Below are positions 1-11,058 of a stretch of DNA of 64,000 bases, piece by piece. The notes under the pieces were generated by a model that ran no database searches, was not told the origin of the DNA, and saw nothing but the letters and a program-made list of their open reading frames with translations. Every line of letters starts with the position of its first letter. Positions within the stretch are counted from its first letter, which is position 1. Made by a program: the position numbers and the translations under genes. The DNA lies in contig NW_020289977.1 of the NCBI RefSeq assembly GCF_003144245.1, forward strand, positions 496,001-560,000, in the 5' to 3' direction. Source of the DNA: Jaminaea rosea. Its lineage: Eukaryota > Basidiomycota > Exobasidiomycetes > Microstromatales.

Positions 1-162
1 GGCCTTCAAGGCTGCGTATCGCGAGGCTGCGGGTGCCGCAGGTTGCTGAGTCGAAGCAGCCGCCTCCTGCTCCTCCTTTGCCATGCTCTCTGCTGACGTG
101 TCTGGCGACCCTGCTGCTGAGCCGCCCCTCTTTCCGCCGCTGGTGGACCGCTTTGCTGTCAT
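1..162 (-). CDS. N-terminal fragment of an unidentified protein, cut by the window edge
   Basis: A minus-strand ATG at 162-160 opens a frame that runs off the left edge with no stop (54 residues seen). The peptide begins MTAKRSTSGGKRGG, is low in hydrophobic residues, is rich in Ala, Ser, Gln and Lys, and ends SRYAALKA at the edge. The 'R-aromatic-x-AL-K/R' end resembles the start of the SYF2 splicing-factor family, where a disordered N-terminus precedes a helical region, but too little is visible to name it. The start is chosen because the upstream minus frames overlapping this ATG close with stops just before it or shortly upstream. Confidence 0.4.
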   Translation of the reverse strand, partial: MTAKRSTSGGKRGGSAAGSPDTSAESMAKEEQEAAASTQQPAAPAASRYAALKA

Positions 163-977
163 GGTCCCATCACTGGGCGCCCCATATGCGAAGCTCTGGT
201 GAATGACTTTACGGCTGACCTCTGGGCGGCTGCGCCTCCGGCCGGCGCTGGTATTGGGGCTGTCGTTGCCGTTGTCGAAACCTGCGGCGTCGATGCTCTC
301 TGACCGAGCGAGGGCGCGAGAGGCTGCGCGACGCGGTGATGACATCGCTGTGAGCGGTGAGGCCGAATGAGGAAATAAAGGGAGCTTGGTGCTGGAGTCG
401 CGGAGTTGTAGGTGTTGGTCGCGCGTCGATCCTCCCAATCGCGTTCAAGATGCGGCGAGTGATGATGAGGAGCAAAGGAGCGAGGCTCGATGGAGCGCGC
501 TTTAATCTCTCGTTGCGAGACAGGAGACTGCAATCACCCTATGTGTGCGATGGTGAAGTGCTGAAGGGATCGGTGCGCGGATGGAAATGGTGATGAGATG
601 TCAAGTGGGGGGAAGGAAAGGGCGAGCGGGCGGCTCAGGAGAAGCGGAAACAGGAACACACGATGAGCGAGAGATGGGCGTCGACGAGGGCGTCAAGACG
701 CGGTCTGATCTCGGCGAGCGCGAGCAACGATACAACAAGACATGGGAGGAATGCAGAGCAGCTGTAATGATGGTTTGGCGACAGATTCATGAGACTGTCG
801 TCTTGGCCTTCCACCCCGCGTTGCATTAAATACTCTTGCTCGAGCGACGACGGGCATTGTGATGCATTGCTCGCCGCGATTCAGACTATATGGCCCACGG
901 ATGTGTCGTCATCTATCCCTGCCACGTTTCCTTCTCCATGTCCTGCCTTCCTTCTTTACCCATCTTGCGACCAACGC
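163..977. other. Intergenic: 5' leader of the partial gene and 3' region of ATP16
   Basis: No reading frame here has recognisable motifs or coding-like composition on either strand. The stretch holds the promoter and leader of the minus-strand partial gene and the 3' flank of the minus-strand ATP synthase delta gene. No tRNA or repeat was seen. Confidence 0.5.
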
Positions 978-1837
978 TTACTGCCTGCCCATAGCGCTCT
1001 GAAGAGCAGTGAGCACCTCGACCTCGATCTCCGCCTCAGCCTTCTGCTCGGGCGATCCAGAGCCAGAGGCGGTACGCTGAGCCTCGGAGAGGGCGGAGCG
1101 GACAGCGTCGGGGGAGAAGTCATCGATGGGGTATGCCTCGATGGCGTTGACAGTCAGACGGTTGTTGGGGTGCATGGTCGCGAAGCCGCCGGACACTAAG
1201 GGAAGGGGGAAAGGGAGGCGGAGAGGGGGAGGGTGCGATTCGGTCAGATCCAGCTCTTCTACCTCTGCAAGCTTGATTGCCATAGACAGGTCGTCTTTGC
1301 AGTGACGAGAACTGGAGTGAAGTGCTAACTCCATTTGCGCTACTCACCAAACCACTTCTTGGTGCCGCTGCTCTCAATGACCTCAAAGAGTCCCGGCTTG
1401 AGCTCCTCGACGGAGGGGACGTGGGATGCGAGGATGCCCATCTCTCCTGTGGCTGCCGAGATATTGACCTGCGTGACCTCTTGCGAGTCGAAGATGGCCT
1501 GGCGCGATACGAGAATGAACAGAGGGATGAGTGTCAGAGGTGGGAATGTGAGAGATGGAGCGCAGCAGCTGAGGGATGGAGACCCGAGCATAGGATCTGT
1601 AGTAGATGCCAGCGCAATGTCTCTCGATCTCCATCCACTCTACTCGCTCGACGTACGCACAGCGTGAGGAAGGATGAAGCTCAACTTGAGCTTGTCGCTG
1701 ACAGCCTCAGCGTAACCACGTCGTCCGAGGTTCATGGCAGTGGGGAGAGCAACAGCCACAGGTCGGCGAGCAGCGACGGGAGCTGCCGATCGGAGGGCAC
1801 CAGCTGTGGCGGAACGTGTGGCAAGGGAGAAGACCAT
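978..1837 (-). CDS. ATP16: Mitochondrial F1Fo ATP synthase subunit delta (ATP16), 3 exons
   Basis: This is the delta subunit of the F1 central stalk (equivalent to bacterial epsilon), which couples Fo rotation to F1 in the mitochondrial matrix. Exons read 1837-1661, 1498-1348 and 1195-978 and join in frame to 181 residues, close to the family's size. Residues 1 to about 45 are Arg/Ala-rich and acid-free until GYAEAVSD, a typical presequence. The core has EVTQVNISAATGEMGIL, then ASHVPSVEELKPG, then SGGFATMHPNNRLTV, which are the signature blocks of the beta-sandwich domain. The C-terminus (TALQSAMGRQ) is the helical hairpin. Donors are GTGCGT and GTGAGT. It lies head-to-head with ATG6, with start codons 320 bases apart. 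Confidence 0.95.
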
Positions 1838-2157
1838 GATCGGAATGAAGAGGGGTGGTGGGAGTGGTGGGAGTGGTGGTGGTAGTGATGATGGAGGTTG
1901 ATCGAGATCGTGGCCGTCGATGCGAAGGTCTCCTGCCTGCCTGCCCGCCTGCCTGCCCGCCCGCCCGCCAATCGCCCCGTTCCAGCGAAGCCCGAGGGCG
2001 GCCGATGCTTTCGATTGCTGCCGTTCCGACTTTGCAGCTGTCCTCGGCCCGTGCGCCCACTCGACATCCCAACTCACGCCGCCGCTGCAGCGTTTTGAGC
2101 TCCTCCTCAGTACCTACCACACCACTCCCTCCCCTCGATCGCAATGCAAGTGCGAGC
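1838..2157. promoter_or_regulatory. Shared ATP16/ATG6 promoter interval
   Basis: A 320-base interval between two divergent start codons. It must contain both leaders and probably both core promoters. No clear TATA box was seen. It contains the pyrimidine-rich CTGCC/CCGCC repeat described separately. Confidence 0.5.
1933..1969. repeat. CTGCC/CCGCC short tandem repeat
   Basis: An imperfect tetranucleotide run alternating CTGC, CCGC and CTGC units, in the ATP16/ATG6 intergenic interval. A similar shorter run occurs at 33539-33560. Confidence 0.7.
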
Positions 2158-3839
2158 ATGACGGCCCCAGCAACGTCGTCACTGTCCTCTGCGGCATCTC
2201 TGACCTGCCAAAGATGCATGCAGCCTATTCGCCTCGACGACTCGCTCACGGATGAGGCCCTGTCCTCTTCAGCAACGTCCAATGAGGGTTTCGCAAGATC
2301 GCATTACGACGTGATTTCCAGTCTGGTGCCCAAAATTGATGAGCACGAGTCCAATCAGCTCTCGGCTACAGATAGCAAGGGTCAGAGCAAGAGCAGCAGC
2401 ACCGACACAGACCTCTCGGAAGCTGTCGCCCGTCACCTCACCCTGCATGCAAGCCCCTCTCTATCTCACAGAGCTCCCAATTCCCTCTCAACGGGGATGA
2501 CTCTCCATGCGCGTCTGTTCGACCTCGTCTCCTCTTACGTCCCTCAAGTACCCACATCTTCCAGCTCTGTCGCGCCGTCGGCCCACTCGCTCGCGATGGG
2601 CATCGACCACCCCCTCTGCAGGGAATGTGCCGACTTCTGCATCGAAGTCATGCGCTCCCTCCTCGACATAGCGAGAAAGGAGCGAGATGCTTTCAAGGAG
2701 TGGAACAAACACCTCGAGAGCGAGGCCGGGTTTCGCGGAGAGGAGGAGGTCCGCAAGATGGAAGCAGAGATAGTGGAGTTGGAAGACCTGATCAGCAAAG
2801 CTACCTCGTCTCTACGCAAGAGCGAAAGGGAGCGAGAGGCCCTCGAGGCGGAAATGCGCCGCCTGGACATCGAGGAGAAACAGCTCGAGCGTGAAGAGGC
2901 AGACTTCTGGGCCGAGCATTCTCTCACCTTGCTGGAGGAGAGTGATCGTGAGGAGGCGCGGGCGACTCTATTGCGTGGCATCCAGACTGGTGAGGCTACC
3001 CTGGCGCGCTTGGAGGCCACGAACGTCTTCTTTGATGCGTTTGCAATTGGGCATGAGCAAGGCAGCTCGAGTGGGAGAAAGAGGGGCGCTGCTGCTGCGA
3101 CCGGATTGGCGACGATCAATGGGTTGCGATTTGGACGCACGGCTACGGCGAGCTCGTCAAGCTCGTCCTCAGCGGTGGATTGGAACGAAGTCAACGCAGC
3201 GTGGGGACAAGTGGCCCTGCTACTTGAGACATTGAGGGTTCGCATTGGAAAGACCCGAGAGTTCAAGGGGTGGCGCATACACCCAAAGGGGTCGACGAGC
3301 TATCTCGACAAGGTCGTCTCGATTGGAGAGGATCAAGCGCGCTCTTCCCACGCAGATGCTGCCAGCTCCACGTCATCGGTCTCGCACGAGCCGCACGAGC
3401 TTCACCATCCAAATTCTTGGGCCTCTCTCACCCGCGTCCTGCACCTCAGGCGCTTCGATGCGGCCATGGTCGGCGTGCTGGACTGTACGGCTCAGCTGTA
3501 CCGCTGGACCGAAGAGGACGGCGACGGCGGAGAAGATGGTCAAGCGCAGCCGCCACGTATGGTCCATGCTATCAACGGCGATCGTATCGGCGATTATAGC
3601 GTGCGGCTGGTGGGGGCATTCACAAGCGAGGAAAATTGGAGTCGCGCCATGAAGTATCTGCTGGTCAAGTGAGTGCCATCAAAGGCGGCAGGCAGGCAGT
3701 CAGGCAGATGAGTCGGGACCGAAGAGCTGACCTGCCTACTTCTCCTTTGCCCTACCGCAGCCTCCAAGTTCTCATGCACTGGAGCACTCGCGACGAAGCT
3801 GTGCCTGTTCCCAGACCGGCAGGCTCTGCGGCTTCGTAG
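2158..3839 (+). CDS. ATG6: Beclin-1/Atg6/Vps30 autophagy protein, 2 exons
   Basis: This is a subunit of the class III PI3-kinase complexes that make PI3P for autophagosome formation and vacuolar sorting. Exons 2158-3668 and 3761-3839 give 529 residues. An N-terminal CQRC motif (Cys17, Cys20) matches the conserved beclin start. Residues about 165-288 form a charged coiled coil. The evolutionarily conserved domain begins near LEATNVFFDAF and contains WNEVNAAWGQVALLLETLR. The intron (GTGAGT...CCGCAG) falls just before the last strand and yields KYLLVN/LQVLMHW. The C-terminal tail (STRDEAVPVPRPAGSAAS) is longer than the short WVSSQF-like end of animal beclins. The same frame is open back to 1855, but that extension is Val/Pro repeats overlapping the shared promoter, so the ATG at 2158 is preferred. 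Confidence 0.93.
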
Positions 3840-3931
3840 CAGTTTCGAATCTCTGTGTCTCATTTTACGTCACCGACGGCGATTCCCACAATAGATACCC
3901 GCTTCAAGACGAGCCCCATCGCACAAATACC

Positions 3932-5115
3932 TTACTCATCCAAACCTCTGATGTGAGGCAGCGGCCCACTAGGCACGATCCTGTGCGGGTTGTTGCCCGG
4001 ATGACTCTGGTAGTAGTGCGCCTTGATGCTCTCAAAGTCGGTAGTCGACTTGAAAGCCTCATCTCCCCAGTAAAGGTGGCGCAACCACTTGTGCAGATTC
4101 GGGTAGACGGCTTCGTCGCGGATCTGATGCTTGTTGCACTTGAAGTGCGTGTGGTATACGGGATCGAAGCGGACGATGGTAGTGTAGAGGCGGATGTCCT
4201 GGCGCGAGGGTGGAGGAGGAAGGTCAGCAGAGGCTACAGAATAGGGCGCCTGCTTCTGTAGGCATTCACAGCTTCAGTCATCTGATCACCGACTAGGTAG
4301 ACTGGCTTCTTGCTATCTTTGCATCCCTTCTTGGCTAGCATGGCCTCTAGCTTGTCGAGGGCCTTGAAGAGGGGAACGAAATTGTTCTCGTAAGCTTGTT
4401 GCGTCGTCGCGAATCCGGTCTTGTAGACGCCGTTGTTGACATCGCTATACACCCATTCATTGACTTCGTCAATCTCCTTTCTGAGTTCTTGAGGATAGTA
4501 CGTCTTGCCCCTGTACTCTTCCGGCACAAACTCGTCAAAAGCCTCATTGAGGTTGCGAATCAACTCGCTACTCTCGTTGCTAACAATCGTCTTCTTTTCC
4601 TCGTCCCACAAGACAGGCACAGTCGAGCGGGCGCCATACTGCGGGTCCGCTTGGAGGTAGAAGTCCTTAATCCTGACCTTATCCTCATGCCCAGGAGGAG
4701 GACCTGTTCCGGGCACGCCCAACCCCTTGAGCTCGTCATGCGTCTCGCCGTAGGGCTTCCATGACCACCCCTCTGGACCGAGGAGAGAGTCAACTACGTA
4801 CACCGGCAGGAGGTCGGAGACTTTATCGATGCCTTTGAGCTTGCGGACGATGAGGGCTCGATGGGCCCAGGGGCAGGCGAGGGCCACGAAGAGCTTGTAC
4901 CTGTTACGCGCCGGCGGGTGAGGCGAGTTGGGCTGGACAAGGCTGCGAAAGGAAGAGGTCTGGCGGCGGAACTCTCCGTCTGATGAGGCCCTGAACGAGT
5001 GGAAGAGAGACGATGAGGTCAGGGTTAGATGAAGCAAACTTGGTTGCGTGTGAGGCGCCCGTGCTCACCACTTCGTGTTGCCGTCCTTGTGCGTCTGATC
5101 GTTTGTGCCTGACAT
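3932..5115 (-). CDS. ECM4: S-glutathionyl-hydroquinone reductase, omega-class GST-like (ECM4/GTO family), 3 exons
   Basis: The family reduces glutathionyl-hydroquinones to hydroquinones with a second glutathione, using a CPW catalytic cysteine. Exons 5115-5069, 4990-4270 and 4198-3932 join in frame to 344 residues, normal for the family. It starts MSGTNDQTHKDGNTKW, and the splice rebuilds KWASSDGEFRRQTSSFR, which aligns with yeast Ecm4. ACPWAHR places the catalytic Cys at residue 55. YGARSTVPVLWDEE and SNESSELIRNLN are the thioredoxin-fold glutathione site. The all-helical C-domain has DIRLYTTIVRFDPVY and HFKCNKHQIR, both typical of glutathionyl-hydroquinone reductases. No organelle signal is obvious. 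It is divergent from the iron-ADH family gene at 5409. Confidence 0.93.
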
Positions 5116-5408
5116 GGTAGTGGTTGCGAGAGCGCGGATAGGTGGACTTGCGAGGCGCTGAAGAGGTGAAATTGCTAGAACGCGAAGTTGCGACCTGGCT
5201 GCAAGCATCAAGTAGCTTGTCAAGATGGATTGCGGATTGGATTACGGCCGTCGCTGCATTGAAACGGGACGGGAAGCCAAAACCACACCTCCACCTCGCG
5301 TCGGTTGGCCCTGACGGCGCTCGGCATGGCGGCATCTGATGAGGTGGGATATCCTGGCCGTAGTCGACGAAGACTTCCTCATCTTCTCCTTGCAATAACA
5401 GAGCTTGC

Positions 5409-6822
5409 ATGTTGACCCCCCTCATTCGCAGAGCAGCGCCCTCTCTTGCCCGCAGCATGTCCACCAACACCGCGTCCAGCCCATCAGGCGTCTGGCGGAA
5501 CACGCTCCACTGCTCGATCCGTTATGGGCCGGGATGTCTCGCCCCTTCTCTTCGCTCCGTATTCGAGGAAGACCTGGCTCTGCTCAGCCCAAGACCATCA
5601 CGCGCTCTCATCATCACGGGCAAGTCTCTGAGCACCAAGACGGACGTGATCCACCAGGTACGCTCCGCCCTGGGTGACCGCTATGTGGCTACCTTCGACT
5701 CCATCTCACAGCATGCACCGGTCGAAGCGATCCATGAGGCCGTCGAGCTCGTGAAAAGGGAAAGAATCGACGCTCTCGTCTCAGTGGGAGGAGGAAGTCC
5801 CATTGATGCAGCCAAGGCTGTCTCCTACCTTGTGCACCAGGAGCGTCACGGCGAGGATGACAACGAGCCGCGCAACTTCATCCCCTCGATCGCGATCCCG
5901 ACCACGGTAAGTGCTCTCTTCGTGGGCATATAGAGGATGAAACCTATATTGACACTCCTCGCCCCATCTCATGCACAGCTGAGTAGCGCAGAGACGACGC
6001 AGAATTCTGGCTTTACCCGCGATGGGAAGAAGACGGGAGTCTCTCATCCTGCCCTCGTACCGAGGGCGATCATCCTGGATGGCGAGGTGGCAATGCATAC
6101 GCCACTGTGGCTGTTCTTGAGCAGCGGCATGCGGGCAGTGGATCACGCGATTGAGTGCCTATATAGGCCCGGAGATGTGCAGTGGCTGCTGAGGGGCCAA
6201 TACCTCGCAGCACTGAGGGAGTTGTTTGTGATGCTGAGGAGGTGCAAGGAGAAGCCGGACGATGTGGATACTAGGCAGAGGCTACAGATCGCAGCTGTCA
6301 CCTCGCTCTTCCCGGAGAGTAGGAAGGGAGCGCTTGGACTGAGTCACGGTGAGCTGTGGTAGTAGACGAGGCATCGTACGACGATTCCACTGACTCCCGT
6401 CATCGCTGTATTCAGGTCTTGGACATGCCTTAGGAAGCTCATATAGTATTCCTCACGGAATCACCTCCTGCCTCACTCTCGCTGGCAGTATCCGCTATAC
6501 AACACGTCATAGCACGCCCGACCGACTCGCCTCGCTCGCAGAAGCCCTGCCCTTTGTCGTCTCCTCTGGCTCGCTCGCCCCCATCGACTCGCAAGACTTG
6601 GAAAAGCTCCGGGAGCAGGGCAACAGAGTGGCAGATGAGGTTGACAGACTCGTCTCTGATCTTGGATTGACGTCGACACTGGCTGAGTACAAGGTGCCGC
6701 AGAGCGCCTTGAGAGGGATTGCAGAGCATGCGGCTGGGCCGAAGGGGAAGGAGGACCCGAAGCTGGTAGACGAGATCGTGCAGCTGCTGGAAGATATTGA
6801 TCAGCCCAAGTCGAGGGCGTAG
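5409..6822 (+). CDS. Iron-containing ADH superfamily protein, maleylacetate reductase-like, 3 exons
   Basis: The superfamily comprises NAD(P)H-dependent dehydrogenases; the maleylacetate reductase branch turns maleylacetate into 3-oxoadipate in hydroxyhydroquinone catabolism. Exons 5409-5906, 5979-6348 and 6416-6822 give 424 residues. The nucleotide loop is VSVGGGSPIDAAKAV (GGGSP at 127-131). IAIPTTLSSAETT is the conserved follow-on strand. The helical domain has GMRAVDHAIECLY and GLSHGLGHALGSSYSIPHG. In iron-ADHs the first of these reads GMD-xxx-H, with Asp and His as metal ligands; here Asp is replaced by Arg while the His residues remain, as in metal-independent maleylacetate reductases (inference). 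Residues 1-20 could be a mitochondrial presequence, with a second ATG at 5457. Exact substrate is not proven. Confidence 0.82.
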
Positions 6823-7162
6823 TCGTGCAACATACTGCTCTTGGCTCAAAATGCGTGTAGCGCGACGAAAGTTGAGACGCGTCCGCAACTTGTAATCAGC
6901 TTTGTATTCAGACTCGCCTGGAGTGAATACAACCGTCCGATTAATGGCTTGTCGCGCTCCCCGCCTTGCCGCCTATGCACGAAGCTGTCCCCGCGATGCG
7001 TGCGGCGACCGCGGACTGGCGGAAGCTAACTCGAAGGCAGCCAAGTGGCCGAGATGCCAAGGAAGCGTTGCTGCAACACCTACCATTCTCAACATCCTCT
7101 TCATCAATACCCGTTCAGACCCGCTCAGAAGAATCAGCTGGCAGCAGCAGCAGTAGCAAAGG
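6823..7162. other. Intergenic between the iron-ADH gene and SGF73
   Basis: 340 bases holding the 3' end of the upstream gene and the leader of SGF73. A frame open from 6966 joins the region but is out of frame with the modelled SGF73 start and lacks motifs. Confidence 0.5.
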
Positions 7163-9154
7163 ATGGCAGCTCATGCCTCGTGGGAGGAGATCGAAGAAGC
7201 TGTCCTCAGTGGTGAGCATTGATTCCCTTGACTCTCGATGCGGTCCCGACGCTGACTTCCTACGCATCCTCGCTACTCTTAACAGACTCCAATTCTCCCA
7301 CTGCTAGCGGAAGCAAGCCTCGACTAGACCCATCGCAGAGATGGAGACGCAACGATCGGGACGTGACTGACTTGGGCCCTGAGCGGCTCGACGACTACAT
7401 TCAGGTGGTGAAATGCGAGAGATGTACTAAGCCGGTGCTGGCTAGGTATCAAGGGTATCACAAGGGTACGTACGAGCACAGAGAAAGATCTACAAGTGCT
7501 TGGTGGGATGACTGACCTTCGAGAGGTCGACCCTCAACCGCACGCATTGCTCGCACAGAGAATTGCGACCTGATCCACGACATCAAACAAGGAAGAGTTT
7601 CGCCTAGCTGCTTGGAGCCCGAGGCCACGAGGAAGAAGAGACGGATGTCAGATGGTGCGTGGTATTGTCCACCTTCGCCTACTTTTCACCCGATTATAGC
7701 CTGCTGAAAACCTCGCTCTTGATCTTCTTTGTCATCGCTCACCGGCAGTCTCGGACACGCCCTCCCACCTCGACGGTGGAGGAGGAGGGCGCGACACATC
7801 CACGTCCATCTCTCCGCACAAGAAGCTTACAAAGAAGGCCGCAAAAGCCCTCGAGGTGGAAGAAAGGAGGAGACAGCGCCTGGAGAAGAAGGCGCGAAAG
7901 GAGCGAGAGGCTGCAGAGAGCAAGGGTCGTAGAAAGAAGGGTAAGCACGCATTTCAGGAGGTGACCAGACACGCCGTACCCTTGTCAACTGACACGACTG
8001 CTTCGTCCATCGCACCGTCAGGCCAGCCCCTCGACGTCAACGAGCAATGCGGTGTTCTCACCGAACCAGGCGGACCCCCCTGTATGCGCTCTCTCACCTG
8101 CAAGACCCACTCCATGGGCGCTAAACGCGCCGTACCGGGTCGTTCTCGTCCGTACGATGAGTTGCTCCTCGAATGGCAAAAGGCAAACAATCCAGCCTTC
8201 CTCGCCAAGCTCGAGAAGAAGGAAGAGGAGAAGATGAAAGCGATGGAGATGAGGAGGGCGGCTAAGATGGAGAAGCGGAGAAAGAAGGAGGAGGAGATGG
8301 GTGGCCCATTGAAGAAGAAGAAGGGAAGCGGGGCTGGGGCTGGTGCGAATGGGATCCCGGGATTGGCTGGGGCCAGCGCCGGTAGCGCCACTGCCGCCAT
8401 CATGGCTGAGTGGACTGCTTCACAGAATGGAGGAGTTGGAGCGGGGGCGTCCTCGTCAGCGGATGCAGAGGGCAGACCAGCCACTATCACGGCCGCAGCC
8501 ATGTCTGCGGTCAATGGTGGGCAAGGCCTCGATGCTGCCACACTCAGCGCTCTTCTGGCAGCAGGCAGTGGCTCTTCATCAGCCTCGTCAAGCGGCCTGC
8601 ACGCATGGGGCTCCACCTCATCCTCGACCTCCAACAACGGCCCCACCGCCGTCCTCGAAGAGTTCTTGGAAGGGGGTCCCACGACAGATCTCTACGCGCT
8701 GCACGGCATGGAAGACAGCGAAGTGGATGCGGAGCTTTCCTCCCTTCTTGGTTCAATGCGCGCTCGATGCCCTCCTCCCACTTTGGCGTCGAACGCTACT
8801 TCCAAATCGGCTCTGAGCGCAGCCTCTGGCAGCAAGAAGAAGAATGGCACTGCAACATCGAGTCAGGCGCAGCAGCCACTCCCTCCCTTGCCTACGCCTA
8901 TTGCGGCGAGACGAAGTAGGCTAAGAGGCACATGGTGCAGCGGTGGTAAGGCTCGAGCGAGGATGATGCTTAGAGCTGCGCTTCTTGCAGAGGGGAACGG
9001 CGCAAGCGGAGGAGCAGGAGCAGGAAAGGCCTCATCGAAGTCTGCATCAAGGGCAGCGGCGAGCAGCGCTACTTCTAGTAGCCTCAATGGCGGCACCGGT
9101 CCTCCGCCTCTGGTGGCGGGAGGAGGATGGGGGACAGGTATTATTGGCGTATAA
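7163..9154 (+). CDS. SGF73: SAGA deubiquitinase-module subunit Sgf73/ataxin-7-like, 5 exons
   Basis: Sgf73 anchors the Ubp8 deubiquitinase module to SAGA in the nucleus. Exons 7163-7211, 7286-7465, 7559-7654, 7749-7940 and 8022-9154 give 549 residues. The N-terminus ([17 protein letters not shown]) is followed by a zinc finger whose ligands Cys60, Cys63, His75 and Cys79 are brought together only by splicing (GYHK/ENC). A basic stretch with [20 protein letters not shown] precedes the SCA7 domain from about residue 173, with [15 protein letters not shown] and [19 protein letters not shown], the family hallmark. The rest is Ala/Ser/Gly-rich. The fourth intron (7941-8021) is 81 bases with no in-frame stop, so retention would insert 27 residues. 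The extreme C-terminus (after about 8740) is poorly conserved and its frame is less certain. Confidence 0.88.
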
Positions 9155-9274
9155 GGACGCTTCCGCTACAGCTACCGTATCTTCATCCTACCATTGACGA
9201 GCATTTCAGCATTTGCTTTGCATTACGTGATTCCAAGAGCGTCTATCGAGCTTTGTCTATGGAAGCGTCTACGG

Positions 9275-11058
9275 TCAATCCCTCTTAGCCCCGCCCTTAT
9301 CCACTGGCGGCGGCCCTGCACCATTAGCTCCACTGGGCATCGCAGAGCCATTGGCGTGACCGTTCGCGACAGGGGGGGACCGCAGTCCATTGTACTGCGG
9401 CTGCTGCTGAGTGGGCATGCCGCGCATCGGGATCCCGTTCATTGCTGGCCCCGCTCCCGCCGATCCTGTCGAGCTTGAGCCGTACAGTGAATTGCTCATA
9501 TCCTTCCATATCGGCCCACTGCTCCCACTGCCGCCGCTGGTCGGCAAGATGCCCGTCCGTCTCCGACTTCCTCTGTCTAATCCAAAGTCCAGCGCAGCTT
9601 CCTCCTCCTTTGCTGCCATACTCGCAGGCCCGTTGAATGCGCCACTCTTGAGAGCAGCCCCCTTGGCTCCCGCGTCCCCGGCGCTCGGACGCTGTTTAGC
9701 ATCATTATAAAGCCACAAGCCGACGAAGGTCAAACCGATGCCGACCCACTGCGTGCCCGTCACGCGCTGTCCAAACCAGAGAATGGCGAAGCAAATGACG
9801 AAGACCCTCTTGCACAGAGAGGCAACACTGTAGGTCACGGGAGAGGTGAGGGCCAGAACGCTGAAAGCCAAGAGATTTTGGGAAAAGTGCACCACGCCGT
9901 TTGCGAGAAGTAGACGGGTGATCGCTGCTGTGTGGCCGCTGGATGCCGAGCTACTGGCAGCTCGGGTAGCAGCAGCGATATCAAGTGCTGCGGCCCTTGC
10001 TGCGCTGCCTGCCTGCTGAGCCGCTGCGTGGCCCAAGGCGCTCCCTGGGTGGTCAGCCACGGCTCGACCCGCGGCGTACATTCTGGGTAGGTCGGACCAG
10101 AGGAGCATTGGGATCATTAGGAGGACAGAGACTCCGCTCGACCAGAAGAGGATGTTGAGCTTGTCCAACTTGACTCCACTGCTAGGCGTCGCTCCTCCCT
10201 CGCCACCACCGCCGTGCAGCGCATGCCCGAGCAGTCTCTTTGACCAGAGATTCTGCGCCACGAATACTACGGTGCTGCCAACGCTCAGCAGGATTCCAAG
10301 CCAGGCTTTGGGGCCTTCGATGGAGGATAGGCCAGAGCAGGCGAAGATTACGCCGATAGTGAGTGGGGCAAGGGAGAGGTACGTCCTGAGCGGGTAGGAG
10401 AGCTTGAGAATCACAACGTACGAGAGCACAGTGAAGAGGGGAGAAAGGGCCTGGCGCGCAGTAAGAGGAAGGTGAGGGTCAGTATCGAAAGGCAGAGTGG
10501 AGTCGATCTCCTTTGCTGCCTCGAACTCACCTTGACTGTATGCACCGTGCTGACAGGCACCATCTGAATGGCAGCAGCGGTCATAGCATGGCCGGCCACA
10601 TTGAAGAAGCTCAATCCGACCATCTCCCTCAGCTTCGCTGCATCCACCATGACCAAAGTACTCATGAGACCACCCGGTAGTCCACTCTGTGCATTCCTTG
10701 GCGCTGGACGTCCCAAGGCGCGGTGCAGATTGGCAGCGATGGTAGGGCTCGAGAGTAGGTAGGAGAAGGCGAAGACGAAGAGGAATTGCAGGGCGGTGAG
10801 AGAGACCGGATAGGGAAAGAGGGGAGGAGTGTGCGATGTCGTCTTGGTGATGGTACCATCCGATGAGGTAGCAGCAGATGCTAACTTGACCTTTTTGCCT
10901 GACAGTAGAGCTTTGCTCGTTGACGAAGAGAGGAAGGAGCAGGAATACCAAAGGACGGCGAGGAGGAGGAAGAGGAGACGCTTCTTGACTGCTGAGTGTT
11001 CGTCGCCAAGACTGATGCCCCCGCTTTTGCCGCCGAGGCTGAGGCTAAGCCCGGCCAT
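9275..11058 (-). CDS. Triose-phosphate/nucleotide-sugar transporter family membrane protein, SLY41-like, 2 exons
   Basis: This is a multi-spanning carrier of the TPT/drug-metabolite transporter superfamily, probably in ER or Golgi membranes. Exons 11058-10531 and 10450-9275 give 567 residues. Recognisable blocks are LSFFNVAGHAMTAAAIQMVP followed by VSTVHTVKALSPLFTVL, then YLSLAPLTIGVIFACSG and SPVTYSVASLCKRVFVICF, all TPT signatures. About eight to ten hydrophobic segments can be counted. A hydrophilic Ala/His insert splits the middle (after LPRMYAAGRA), and a 130-residue Gly/Pro/Asn-rich cytosolic tail follows the last helix. The resemblance is to yeast Sly41, which suppresses loss of Ypt1. 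The substrate is unknown. The ATG at 11058 is preferred; an in-frame ATG at 11163 would add 35 residues. Confidence 0.85.

Noticed and set aside
1855-2157. 101-codon in-frame N-terminal extension of ATG6 starting MVGVVGVVVVV
   Set aside because: It is low-complexity Val then Pro/Arg-rich, lies inside the shared promoter with ATP16, overlaps a CTGCC repeat, and has no counterpart in beclins, which start close to the CQRC motif.
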